Source: Paramecium sonneborni (lineage: Eukaryota; Ciliophora; Oligohymenophorea; Peniculida; Parameciidae). Taken from it: DNA of 64,000 nt. The stretch is taken from positions 166,034 to 230,033 of the forward strand of contig CAJJDN010000142.1 in assembly GCA_905182985.1 (NCBI GenBank), read 5' to 3'. Positions within the stretch are counted from its first letter, which is position 1, and every line of letters begins with the position of its first letter. The position numbers and the translations under genes are program-made. Shown in pieces: positions 36,667 to 48,650 of this stretch. The notes beneath the pieces were generated by a model. It saw only the letters and a list, made by a program, of their open reading frames with translations, was not told the DNA's origin and ran no database searches.

Positions 36667-37023
36667 TCAATTTCTTACTTGATTTGACTACATAGTTCCC
36701 TCCAAATATGCAAGTTATTATTTTGCATTTTTGATAAAGAGTTCAAGGTTCCAAGCAACACATTTAAGATCTGTTATTTCTTTATTTTATCTTCGATATT
36801 CTGATTTTCTATTAAATTAGTCTTCTTCTTCCCATCCATCACATTCAAAAGAAGATTCATCTGGTGAAGTATATTTATATATTTTTTTCTGTTTGTATTT
36901 TTTACAACAGCAAGCTTTCTCCTTCTTTTTAATTTTCTTAGCAATCCCTTATGCATTTTATAGTTTTGTATTTGTTAAACTATTTTCTAGATGAGTGTTT
37001 AATATTGGAGCTACCTGAGTCAT
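36667..37023 (-). CDS. Small basic protein, 118 residues, unknown
   Basis: A single uninterrupted frame from ATG at 37021-37023 (MTQVAPILNTHLENSL) to TGA at 36667. The middle is Lys-rich with a Cys triplet (AKKIKKKEKACCCKKYKQKK), followed by SPDESSFECDGWEEED and a helical C-terminus with KCVAWNLELFIKNA. There is no match that I recognise. The Cys-Cys-Cys flanked by lysines could be a palmitoylation or metal site. The sequence has a protein-like composition, but it is short, so the call is moderate. Confidence 0.5.
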
Positions 37024-37598
37024 TTAATAAATATTTATAAAAAATTATTAAGTCAAAAACGACAATTGGTTTCATTATCTACCTTAATTTAAACTATCCG
37101 TTTCGGAAATCTCCATCTATAAGTACATTAATTTCATAAAATGAGTGTTTTATATTATGTATAGTATTGATATTCCTTGTTATACAATGAAATATTTCTC
37201 AAAACTCAATAGAAATACATATTGAAAAACTTTTCTGTTATTTTACTTTCCAATAAATATTTAATATTTTGTAATTTTAATCTCACAATCTTTACAATCT
37301 TTTATTAATAACTTTATATAATAATCAAATATTAAGTTCATAAAAATGGAAATCCTCTAAAATTTTCATTACCCTTATTTTATCCAAAATAATTCTAAAA
37401 ATTGTTCTAGAATTATTGACCTTATTGCTACTATTACTGTGATTATTATTATTAAGAGAGGCTCATAAGTTCTACAAATTCAACAAAAACTTACATTAAA
37501 TCAAGGCTTGACTATTTTATTATACCATGAAATTAGAATCCATGTGTTGTGGTTATCTTTAAAATTAATTATTGCATTGTTTTTTCATAAAACTGTTA
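37024..37598. other. Intergenic, 575 bases, nothing recognised
   Basis: AT-rich, between the small basic-protein gene and the 3' end of the heat-shock factor gene. Confidence 0.5.
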
Positions 37599-38721
37599 TC
37601 ATATTAAGAAATATCTTATTTGACTATAATATAAGATAAAATATATTTACTTGATTGCAACTACTATTCTTATTACTATTATGTTTTCATAATTTTTTCC
37701 AGAAATGAATTATGTTCTTAAATTTATTTTGGATCCTTTTACTATCCAGGCTCTTTTAATTTACTTAAATATAATACTATTTTGATTTAATTGTTAAAGA
37801 TTTAAAAGATTATTAAACTATTGATCAACATGATTATCTATTTTTTTAAATAATACATTACTTGGCTCTTGTTGTGGAATTTAAGTTTATTGTGGTACTT
37901 AGACACCTACAAGTTATTGGACAGTTTATTAGTTTTAAGATTAATTCATGTTAGTAATTAATGTGGCTAATAAGTAAGATAAAGTGTCAATTTTTCTTTC
38001 GTCAGTTTCCCGAATTCTTTTGATTTCCTAAGGAAATTATTAAGTTATAATTGATTACTTGCCACAATAATTTATTTTCATTGATCAAATGATCGTTTTA
38101 AGTCATTATTAAGATTAATGCTTTTTGTAATTCATGTTACTTTCCTTTAATGCCTAACATTTCATTAAGAAAAAATTAATAATCATTTTTTAGCTTAGAC
38201 ATATCTACTTCCATGGAATTATTGGCTATTATAAATGACAAATAATTTTACAATTCTAACTTGAATTTTAATTTCTATCGTCAAACTACTCAACCTAATC
38301 TCCTTATTTTCTCTTAATTTCACATAGTAAATGTCTGTTTATCATAAGAATTAATGATTACTTATTTCCTCTCTAAAAATATTTATGTCTAAATTCATTA
38401 TCTCCCCCTTCATTTTTCATTTTATGAAAATCATACATATTCAATTATCTTACAAAAGAAGCATAATTATTATGTTTGAAATGGTTAGGCAATACCTATT
38501 CTATTTTTAGGTCATAGTACTTTCTCAGCCAATTCATTAACATTTTTTACAACAAATGCAGTACCTTCTTCATTCCAAGATATAATATCATTATAATCAG
38601 GATTCTACATTAAAAATATAGATAATATTTGATTACTTCTAGAATGTCGTAAGTTTTAATTAAAAAAGAAGGTGTTGATGCCTTTTATTTAATATTATGT
38701 TCTTCTTTTGCTCTATCCATA
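37599..38721 (-). CDS. HSF: Heat-shock transcription factor
   Basis: After removal of six introns (38605-38636, 38496-38520, 38335-38361, 38226-38251, 38028-38058, 37624-37650) the protein has a full HSF DNA-binding domain: TPSFLIKTYDILE, NPDYNDIISWNEEGTAFVV, KVLPNHFKHNNYASFVRQLN and MYDFHK, then FQRGNKHLLCEIKRK. A coiled-coil region follows (SMEVDMSKLKNDYQFFLNEM), as expected for trimerisation. HSFs bind inverted nGAAn elements and activate chaperone genes. The only start codon nearby (38719-38721) is one base out of frame with the domain because of an extra A near 38700; no intron explains this. I suspect a one-base error. Confidence 0.85.
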
Positions 38722-38945
38722 AAAAATAATTAAATATGATTTTTAGAAATTTCGATAAATCAGGTGATTGTTAGAATTTCTAAGAATAATCTTAATCTAA
38801 ACTATTACTTTATATGCGTAATTTAGAATGTATTTATTTCTGGATTTATTAAGATCAAAGTAAAAGAAAGAAAATAATTTATTACTAATATATTGCAAAT
38901 AATTCTTTTGGACAAAAACATAAATTTTTAATAATTTGTGTGTTT

Positions 38946-40576
38946 TCACATAAACATTCCATAATTTCTAGCATATGCCATAGGTGGTAGTTTAGGATGT
39001 TCCTAGAGAATGATAAAATACTAAAAATACCACAGCATCAAATTGAACAAATTTTGGTTTCATTTCACCCCCTTTAAAAATAATAAATGCTCCTTTATTT
39101 TTCATTTGATCACAATAATTTGGAGCAGAGAAAATAGTTATAACTCTACCATCTGCTTCTACTTCATATCCTTAATCTTTCATTTCATGTGATCTTACAA
39201 GTAAAGCTTAAATAGAGATAAATATTTTTACATAAACCATTTTCATTTAAAAATTTATGAGCAATATCAGGTCCAAAAGAGATAGAAATACCTCTTTTAC
39301 TAGGATGTCTTCCATTTTATTTAATAGGATCACTCCATAACATATCAGCCATAGGACCACCTTCAGGAATATCTCTAAAACGATTTAATTTTTATAATTC
39401 ATTAATTGTTACACCATCATTAGAAAATAATCCCTATATTTAAATAAATCATAAAGTATACTCCATGAACTACCATTACTTATTTTGATAAAGTATAAGC
39501 TAATGGTAAATAAGTAAAAACAGTTTAGAATAATTCATAAACTTTATCATCATATTTATGTTTAACTTCACCTTCAAATCCATATAATTTGTTCATATTT
39601 CTACTTTCATGATTTCCTCTTGTTAAATGCATTATATCTGGATTGCATACTTTCCAAGCAAATAATGTCATTATAACTTCAACACTCCAAGATCCTCTAT
39701 CTACAAAATCACCATTAAATAAATAAGGTCTCTTTATAGATGGATTACCATTTATTTTAAATATGTTTAACAAATCAAAATATTATCCATGAGTATCTCC
39801 ACAAACTGTGAATTCAAGATCTCTATTTAAATTTTCATATATTTTTACTTAGGAACATCATATTCAACTACATTTTATTATGATTTCATTATTTCTCCAA
39901 CCTTTTATAGTATCATTACTGCGTATTTTTTATGTAATTTCTTTTGATCTTTGAAATGGTTCATCAATTTTTCACACCTTATAATAATCTCAACAAATCA
40001 TACCATTCTGGTGTAACTTCGCTAATATCATTATCAATTCTAGGTCCATCATATCCTTATTCTACACATATATCTTTAATATCTATTGGCTCACTAGCTT
40101 CATCTGGTCTTTCTATAGATTTTGCAAATTCTCTCTCAAATATTGCCTATTTTATTTATTTTAGTTTTGCCTAAATATCTTCATCTTTTCCTTAAGTTAG
40201 AGAGTCTGCCTATACAAATTTATTATCTATTTTACTTTTTTGAATTCTTTTCTAGCATCATCAAACTTACTCAACAATAAATAAGCCGATCCTTTTCTGT
40301 AATAAGCTTTAATAAATCTAGGATCCTCTTTCAAAATCTCGTCTGCATCATTTATAGCCAAACCATAGTTTTCCATTTTTATATGAGCAAATGCTCTATT
40401 TGATAAACAAAGAAGTCGTTGATTACCTATAAATAAGTTATGAATCAATTATTACCAGTACCAATCTCTATACCAGCAGTGTAGAATTCTATTGCTTTTT
40501 AGAAATTACTCAATTTAAATTATTCATTTCCTTATTCTTTAAATTTTTCAGCTGAATCAGGTGAATTTAGAATCAT
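38946..40576 (-). CDS. PP5: PP5-type protein phosphatase with TPR domain
   Basis: Product of 479 residues with seven introns (40427-40455, 40210-40235, 39949-39977, 39823-39848, 39434-39461, 39207-39231, 39003-39030). Residues 1-120 hold TPR repeats (AEKFKEQGNEQFKLSNFQKA; RLLCLSNRAFAHIKMENYGL). The catalytic domain has GDTHGQYFDLLNIF, GDFVDRG, RGNHES, WSDP and SAPNYCDQMKNKGAF, all intact, and the protein ends ARNYGMFM. PP5 is the Hsp90-binding phosphatase. It lies on the same strand 224 bases upstream of the heat-shock factor gene. The exact total length and motif order make the model very solid. Confidence 0.94.
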
Positions 40577-40867
40577 TTATTCTAATCTATAATTAAATGA
40601 GAAATATTTAATAAATATGCATTGAAATAATCTTTTATTAAATCCATCACATAATTTTAAATCCGAATTTCTGGATCTTATTTATAATATTACAATAATA
40701 TAATAGAAAAAAAGATTATTTTAATATTTAAAATAAAAAAAAAGATGTTGTCATTTATTTTTGATTTACTATTTATTAATATGTTTTCTATAATCTAATG
40801 TATCCTATTTTTTGAAAAGACTATTCAGGAGAAAGTAAAAAACATTTATTATAAATTAAATATTTGA

Positions 40868-41896
40868 ATGAATATTTATTCTTCCAGTCAACAAGATTAG
40901 ATAGCATCACCTGATAATTTAAGTTAAATAAGTTGGAATAAAGTACATTAAAGCAGTGAATAGATTTTAGAAAGGTAGATCATATCAAATTATATATAAT
41001 AAGGTCTAAAAAAATACAAAAAAGACAACCCTAAGACTTTTAATAGAAATGGTTTTCAATTTAGAAAATATCAAGTTCCAAATTAGATATTTCTGAATAG
41101 AATGATATCGATTTAAGAGATTAGAAAATTTATGAATTTGATTATCTAAAATTAGATAAAGATCTGTTGTCCAAAAAATGTCCAATTATTGTAAATATTT
41201 TAATATATGAATAGATTGAAGATAAAAAGTCAAAAAAAAAATACTAAATTAAACCAATTTCAATTAAATCTGACATTGTAGAAGTAAATATTTAAGCTGT
41301 AAATATTTTTAGAAATTATTTTCATTAAATAATAAATTTATACTTACCCCTGAAAATATTTTCACATATTCAGCACAGACACAAAAAATTGATGATTTGG
41401 CTAAAGAAATAAGTATAGATTTAAGTTCTATAGAGAATTTGTCCACATTACTTTCTAATTAGTATTGTTTTAATATTGTTGTAAAACAATTCTCCATTTC
41501 TTAGATGAATTGACTAACAAACAAATTAAAACAATATTTTTAGATCTAATTTAAGGATTGACATCTGCTTAGGATAATTAATTAGTCTTAAAATAAATAA
41601 CATTAGATTCTATTTTATATTTTGAAGAGTCTTAATCTTTTAAATTGAATGATTATACTGAAGCTACAATAGGAAATAATAAGATTAATTTTAAAGATTT
41701 AGGATTTTGTCTAGCTTAAATCTTATAGATTAAATATTAATAATAAAATCCTAAGAAAAAGTCTTAATCAATCAATGCAATTGAATGGTTAAAGATGTAA
41801 ATTGAAGATCCTCTCTCTTCTGTAGCCTTGCATTTGATATTGAATGAAAAGTCAAGTGAAGAAATAATGAGTTTATTGTAAAAGATTGATTGTTGA
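40868..41896 (+). CDS. Unknown 310-residue protein
   Basis: Introns at 40975-41003 and 41284-41312 (29 bases each) and a longer one at 41467-41504 (38 bases) give a frame that closes exactly. It starts MNIYSSSQQDQIASPDN, continues with KLDKDLLSKKCPIIVNILIY and FTYSAQTQKIDDLAKEISID, and the C-terminal half is helical (GFCLAQILQIKYQQQ; LSSVALHLILNEKSSEEIMS). No family recognised; the helices suggest an armadillo/HEAT-like scaffold, but this is a guess. The 38-base intron is long for this genome and is the weakest part of the model. Confidence 0.5.
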
Positions 41897-41954
41897 TCCT
41901 CTAGATAAAATAAAGGGATATCTCATATCTCAAATTATATATATAATTAAAAAT

Positions 41955-43578
41955 ATGTTTATTTTAACATAATTTCTAATTGTAATTTCTTAGGAAATCA
42001 CTTGGACTAATTATTCTTTTGCATTTCCACAATTTATACCATTAATTGCAGATAAAACTGTATTTTCAAGAACATTTGAAGAATTCGGATAGATTTTGTA
42101 TTGATAATATATAACTCATATAGAAACATTTCAATAGAATATAATGGGGATTTTTAAGAATCTATTTGCAATTTTGAATACTAATCTATAGTATTTCGGC
42201 AATAGCCATAGACTTTAATTGCTTTAGTAAGTGATATGCAATAGATTGATATTGATAATTTGAAAACAGAAGAAATTGAATAAGGATTTTCAGAAGAATT
42301 AATTTCATATGCCATAATAGATAGGGATGTGATTCTATTAGAGAAAAATGGAGTAGTTCATCATTTATATTATAATTGGGGTCCTAAATTTACAAATTAT
42401 ACAATTCATTAATTATCAATAATTTAAGATGGAAATGAAAATTAATAAATTTTAGCAGGTAATGATTCTTATTATTATGTTGATAATAACTAATTTATAA
42501 AATTCATTATAAAAAATGGTAGTTTAGAATAAAATAAAATTCTTAATTGGAAAAAAGTAAATGATCATTTCAAACTTTTTGTTAGAGAAGAACATTTTTA
42601 TTTGATAAATGGGATTCATGGTATAAAAGTTTATAAAGTGTAAAATAATATATTGTTATAAGTGAATAGTTTTGTTATTGAAGTAAATAAAATATTTAAT
42701 TTAGGACTTTTAACGAGATTTCAATGATGTAAATTTAAATTTAGTTGATTATGCAGTAGAAGATGATTGGTTATATTTATTAGATTTAGAAAATGGAGTA
42801 TATCGTATAAATTTAATATCTATGAATATTGATAGAAAATTCTTTATTGCTTAGAAGGGCTGTAAAGTGATATCAATACGAAATAAATAGATCATATTGA
42901 TTTAATAAAATCAATTATTTTCAGTAATTTATGAAGGAAGAATAATAGATGATGGTTGGATGCTAATTAGAATGAGAACAACAGCAAAATAAATAATTAG
43001 AAACACATATTAATTTAATAGTTATGCATTACTAATTAGCAATCCAATAAATAATATGTATTAGAAAGGTCTAATAGATAAATTTACGGATTCTTAACTT
43101 ACTAAAGGGTAATAAATTAAGGAATTAATATAGTGAAAATATATATTAAATGGAATTATTGGGAGTGTAAGAGATGGATAAAACATATGCAATCGGTATT
43201 TATAAATATGGTGTAGCAATTTATTTTGCATATGAAATACCAGCCAAAATAATATGTTAAGGCAAATTAAGTTAATAGAATAGAGTTACTGTAAATATTA
43301 AATATATTTATTAGATTCGTCTTAATAGTACAAATTGTCTAAATAAAAATTAGTCTGATTTTTTAAATTATTGTTAGAATAGACTTGATTATGTATTTGA
43401 TATTCATGGAGTATTAATGTCTCCACATTAAGAAGATTTATATATTTATTTATGCATAGTTGCTTTTTCAATAGTTGTTGGATTATTTTTAGCAATATTT
43501 TTTATAATAAGAAGATATTAAATGAAAAAAGAGAAAATAGATTAGTTAAGAAAGAGTAGAAGAAGTTTATCATATTGA
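41955..43578 (+). CDS. Type I membrane protein, function unknown
   Basis: Product of 516 residues with introns at 42098-42123, 42683-42704 and 43109-43133. It begins with a signal peptide (MFILTQFLIVISQ), followed by a large presumably extracytoplasmic domain with beta-type repeats (VHHLYYNWGPKFTNYTIHQL; DDWLYLLDLENGVYRINLIS) that looks like a beta-propeller. One transmembrane helix near the end (IYLCIVAFSIVVGLFLAIFF) precedes a short basic tail (RRYQMKKEKIDQLRKSRRS). Such single-pass proteins with propeller-like ectodomains are common in ciliates, and their ligands are unknown. The start is 59 bases after the stop of the preceding gene. Confidence 0.65.
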
Positions 43579-43674
43579 AATTAAACATAAAATTCTAGAT
43601 TTAATTTAAATTTATTTGGTTGTACTTTTTAAATATGATTATTATTATAAGTAAATAAATAAATAATTAAAATA

Positions 43675-45419
43675 ATGCAAACTGGTACAAGTCAAGGTTA
43701 AAGCTCTTAAGATTGGAAAACAAAAAAAGTAGATAATTTTGTTGTAGTTAATAAGAAATTAGGAAAAGGATAATTTGGAACAGTTTATCGTGGTCATTAT
43801 AAGGATGACTAGACAAAACAGGTAGCTATAAAGACAATTCCAATGCATGTTAAAATTTATTTAATATTTTTTATTAGGTTGTATAGAATAGTGAATCATT
43901 ATAGTAACATATAAAAAGAGAGATTGCTATTCTAACAAAAATAGATCATCCAAATATTGTTAAGTTAATTCATGTTACAAAGACTAGCTCTAATTTATAT
44001 ATGATTTTAGAGTTTTGTAAAGATGGAGACTTAGCTGAATATTTAAATAAGAAATTAGATAAAAGATTATCTGAATTAGAAGCAGTCATTTTCTTTAAAC
44101 ATGTTATAAAGGGATTTGAAATATTACATTAAGAAAAAGTAATTCATAGAGATATAAAACCATCAAATATATTATTAAATGATGGAGTTGCTAAAATTGC
44201 AGATTTTGGGTTTGCAAGAATTATTGAATCAGAAATTGATAAAATGAATTTAAGTAGAGTAGGTTCACCTATTTATATGGCACCTTAAATTTTAGAAGGT
44301 ACTCATTTTACTTCTAAATGTGATATATGGTCTATTGGTGTTATGTTTTATGAATTATTATATGGAGTAACTCCATGGATGGCTAATGGATAATGTGAAT
44401 TATTAGAAAAAATTACTACTTAATCTTTATAATTTCCAGAAATACCTGTTAGAAGTCAAAAAGTTAAAAATTTATTAAAAAGAATGTTAACTGTTAATGA
44501 AGCAGATCGAATTAGTTGGGAAGATTTATTTACAAATGAAATTATTGTCATTGATGAAAATTAAATTCATTATAATATGTAATAGATGGAAAAAGAAAAA
44601 GATAGACTTATGAGATCTATTAGTCTAAATAAAATCTATATTAATCAAAATTTAATTCTTGGATACATGAAAGATATTAATAAAATTGATGAAGAATAAT
44701 CTGAAAATTAAACCAATACTTAATAACCTATTTATAATGATATTTTTTAGTAATATAATGCAGAATCTGAAGAATCAAAAACTATCTAAAAATTAAATAC
44801 TATTTGTAAATATGAAAGAAATTTAGCATTCTTTTACAGTTTTCTTATACAAGGACTTTTTGCTATGTTATAACAAAATATTATGCCTATATCTATTGAA
44901 TTATGCTTTCAATTAATTTTTTGTATCTCTAAAAATCAACTCATCAAAATGGAAGAACTCTATAGAGAAATTACTAAATCTCAAAATCCAGAATATGAAA
45001 TCTATATGCGATCTCATGAATTCAAATAAATGTGTAAACATCTACAAATGGATATCGATTAAGCTATGAAATTCTTTGTTGAAATTTTAAGAAAATGTTT
45101 AAGTCTATAAAATTAAGCCAAATAAATCGTTCTTAACGAATAAACCAAAGAATTCTATTAATAATATTTAAGCATTTTAGATAATAGTTTGACTTTAACT
45201 GATTAATTCTAATCAGTCTATTATGGCACTGTTAAACTCGTATTAGATAAACTAACCTAAGATACTGTAGAATTAATGAAACTTAAATTTTATTTAAATA
45301 TTTGTTTGAATCCTAAAACCATATTTACTGATTATAATTATGATTTCAGTAGATTTTATGAAGAAATTCAATATGCAACAGCAGAAGATTGGAAAAAAGC
45401 TTTAAAAAAGTTCAATTGA
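43675..45419 (+). CDS. ULK/Atg1-like serine/threonine protein kinase
   Basis: Product of 571 residues with one intron (43849-43877). The kinase domain occupies about residues 20-275 and is complete: GKGQFGTVYRG, the VAIK lysine, [13 protein letters not shown] and [19 protein letters not shown]. The APQ in place of APE in the activation segment end and the short lobes resemble Unc-51/ULK kinases. The C-terminal 300 residues are helical and Gln/Asn-rich with no clear domain, although a MIT-like EAT domain as in Atg1 would fit. A role in autophagy or ciliary Hedgehog-like signalling is possible, but many ciliate kinases share this look. Confidence 0.85.
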
Positions 45420-46086
45420 ATGAAACATATAAATATTCGATTTTCAAATAGTATTAATTATATATATATATGTACTAATCTAATTATAAGTAACCATGAC
45501 ATATCTTTTTCAATCAACTTTTTGTCAACAATCTCTTTCTACATAATTTAATTCCTACTTCTACTATAAACATCTAATAAAAATAAATATACCTATAATT
45601 GTTGCACTCTTTTTATATGTTTTTACCTACATATATTTCTTAAATATTTTATTTAAATTATTTCTCAAGACATAGATATTAAGCTATAACATTCTTTTAA
45701 TTAAATAATAATTTTTTATGACAAAATTGTCCAGTAATAATACTGATTATTAAAGCAAAACAACTGATAAACACAACCAAAAATAATGTAACCTAAAAAA
45801 TATGATTGCCCCATTATTTTTATTCAATATAACTTCTATAAAAACATCTTTTTCTTCGAATTTTTTTCAAAAGGAATAGCTTCTTCTAAGGATAACTTGA
45901 CTTATAATATTTTCTTTGTTATTTTGAAAATACTTTCTTTGAACTTTCTTTGTAGGATTTACCTTTCAGCAAAAAATATTTATTAATCATTTAAGATTTT
46001 AGGAAATTAAATTTAAAAATAAAATTTTTACAGTTATTTTTTATTAAGATTTATATTCTTTGATTTCTAATAAAATTATTATAGAT
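45420..46086. other. Intergenic, 670 bases, nothing recognised
   Basis: AT-rich sequence downstream of the kinase gene and of the disrupted gene on the opposite strand. Confidence 0.45.
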
Positions 46087-46887
46087 TCATTAGATCAAAT
46101 GATTATTCTATTTCATATTTAAATAGATTCTTAAGAAATTAATATTTTATTATTAATTCAATTGCTAATTCATATATCTAATCTCCAATAACTTTGTCTC
46201 TAAATTTTTACTCATGATATCTCTCTTAATATCCAACTTTCCATATTTATCAATTTTCTAGCATTCTCTTGTAATAATTAAATTACATTGGCATTTTAGA
46301 TAAGTCTAATTTTTATAATCTATATGAGTACATTTTTAACCTTAAATAATAATCTATAATCTCGAAGTAAATGTATTATAAATTGATATTTATTGATGCT
46401 TTGAATAAGATTCTATATTTAGTGTTTTATAAATTCCCAGCTAAGATATCATTAGATAATTTATTTAGACTAAATATAAATATTAAGTTGTGAGTATTAC
46501 CTTCACAAAAGTTATTTAAGCATCTAAAATAATTCTGTATTAGAAATATCTATTTCTGTGCAAAATTGAGTTAATTATGAAGGATAAATATAATGAAAAT
46601 AATTGGTAGTAAAATATAAAACTTTTTCTATTAAAGAAAATAAATTTACAGAATCTCCAAAATGTGAAGTAGGATCTAAATATTAGATTAATTTTCCTTT
46701 GAGTATTAATATGGAAAAAATAATCATGAGGATATATGTTCACTTTTAATTCTTTTTGTCCTTTAAGTCTTGTAATTTGTGTATATTTGATAGTTTTGAA
46801 ATAATTAAATTGGTTTATAGTGGTAATAACACAAGATGTTTTGATATATAATGTTATAATTATGCCAAATATACTCGATATTTTCAA
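46087..46887 (-). pseudogene. Coding remnant or gene with unresolved structure
   Basis: Protein-like segments follow one another on the minus strand but need frame changes that intron signals do not fully explain. An N-terminal frame (MKISSIFGIIITLYIKTSC) resembles a signal peptide. It is followed in another frame by DPTSHFGDSVNLFSLIEKVL, then, after an in-frame TGA and a plausible 30-base intron, by WEFIKHQIQNLIQSI, HLLRDYRLLFKVKN and ECQKIDKYGKLDIKRDIM. No family recognised. Either a decaying gene or a region of poor sequence quality. Confidence 0.35.
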
Positions 46888-47063
46888 TATTATAATGTAT
46901 TTTCAATAAGATAGAATGTTTGTATTATATTCTTTAATTTTAATTTTATTAAAGCTGATGGTTCAGAGAGAGAATCCTCGATATGTAAATTAACCATTTA
47001 ATTTAAATAATTTATGAAATATATTCATTTTTTGAAATATTCTATTTATGATTCTAAATCTCC

Positions 47064-47617
47064 TCAATACTAATTATTATAAAATGAGTACATCAAATTA
47101 AATATTTGATGTATTTACCTAAGGAAATATTTCTAATATTCTGTATAATCATAAATAATTCTCTTTTATTCATTTAATTATTAAACTTAATATAAAGCAG
47201 CATTAAGTAAATTAGACAAATCAGGTGTTGTAGCTTATAAACTTTTTTCTTTTCTTCAGTATCTTGAAATACTTTTGTTATCTTCTTCAGTGTTGGATTA
47301 ACATAATTTCTATAATCCATCTAAATATTTTGTACAAGCCAATAGATCATTCAAAAGCAATATTAAAAGTTCTCTCACCTCTTACATATTCAATGTATAA
47401 ATTTATTATTTGATTGATTTATCTTTAATTATATAAGATATTGCAAGATTATTAATTATTTAATTAATTGTTTTCTGTAAATAATATACTTTATATCTAT
47501 GAATTCCTAAAGTATAATCTTGAATAACTTAAATTGATCAAGCGAGTATTATTAGAAATCTAATTCTCAATAATTTAATTCTTCTCCTATTATTATCTCA
47601 TGATATTTTGAACTCAT
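47064..47617 (-). CDS. Possible unknown helical protein, start unresolved
   Basis: The 3' half is convincing: VIQDYTLGIHRYKVYYLQK, EVRELLILLLNDLLACTKYL, then, after removal of a 24-base intron at 47249-47272 that contains a TGA, SLQATTPDLSNLLNAALYQ and IFNLMYSFYNNQY before the stop. Upstream, an ATG at 47615-47617 opens a different frame (MSSKYHEIIIGEELNY) that ends at TGA, so the start is not settled. A family is not recognisable. Possibly a helical scaffold or a partly decayed gene. Confidence 0.4.
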
Positions 47618-48650
47618 TCAACAAAAATTACTAATTTTGAGGATCTCATTTTTGTTTATAAAAATGTTAGTTAAATCTATTTTGTTTTTTTTTAAATAAT
47701 CTCTTTATTATGTTTATCCATTCTTATTTCCTAATTTTATTGACTTGAAGCTTATATAAGTAGAGTAGGTCTATTTAATTCATTCTAATGAAGAGTATTT
47801 TATTTTAATTTTCTTAAGCCATTTTTTTTAAGATTTCATTTTTAATATGCTCCATTCCCTTCTTACATTTTTGGATTACTACAAAAGTAAGACTTATATT
47901 ATAAAACTGTTTTAATTATAAATATTTAAAATATATAATTCTATGCATCAGAAAAATAATCAAATTGAATTAATCTATATATCTCTAGCTAATCAAAAAG
48001 AACTGTTTTGATTGAAAAAATCAATTTTGTTAAATATATTTACTAGTTTAAATTTCAGGAATTTAGAAAAAACTTAAAAATAGGAATTTGAGATTAATTC
48101 CAAAATAGGTTTTTAAGATCAACTCAAATAAATATTTTTGAATATCTAATATAAAATTTTGTTATAATTTATGCTCTTATTGCTTTCTCTAAGGAGTAAA
48201 GTATCAATTTTGTAAATTTTGTAAATTTTGTAAATTATGATTTTGGAATCAATTATCCACAAATTTCAAATCTTGAAATTAGTTGATCTCTTTATATTTT
48301 AAGGATACCCTTAATGTGTTAGTTTATAAAATGATGAAGATTTAGTTTAAATATAATTGATATATATGTTTAGTTAAAAGTAGAGAGGAATATTGAGTTA
48401 AAAGGATTGATAAAATATGGAAGAAGATGATGAAAATGTAATATGATTAAGAAAATGTTAGTATGAAAATGAGTAAGGAGTTTTGATGTAATGGATTGAG
48501 GATTTGAAAATAATTTTCTTTAATAAAATTTGTGGAATCACTATAGATAGTGTTATTTTTAATCATAAATAAAATTAATTATCAGAATTTCTTTAATTAA
48601 TAGTATAAAGCTTTTTAGGAATTTCATTTTTTCATCAAAAATATAAATAA
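47618..48650. other. Sparse region upstream of the ABC transporter
   Basis: About 1 kb of AT-rich DNA. On the minus strand near 47650-47860 a short frame (MEHIKNEILKKMAQENQ) could be another gene remnant. Three tandem copies of a TTTTGTAAA unit lie near 48209-48236. No other feature was found; the transporter promoter should be at its right end. Confidence 0.4.

Noticed and set aside
39944..40174. Plus-strand frame opposite the PP5 gene
   Set aside because: It lies wholly antisense to a perfectly closing PP5 model and has low-complexity content.
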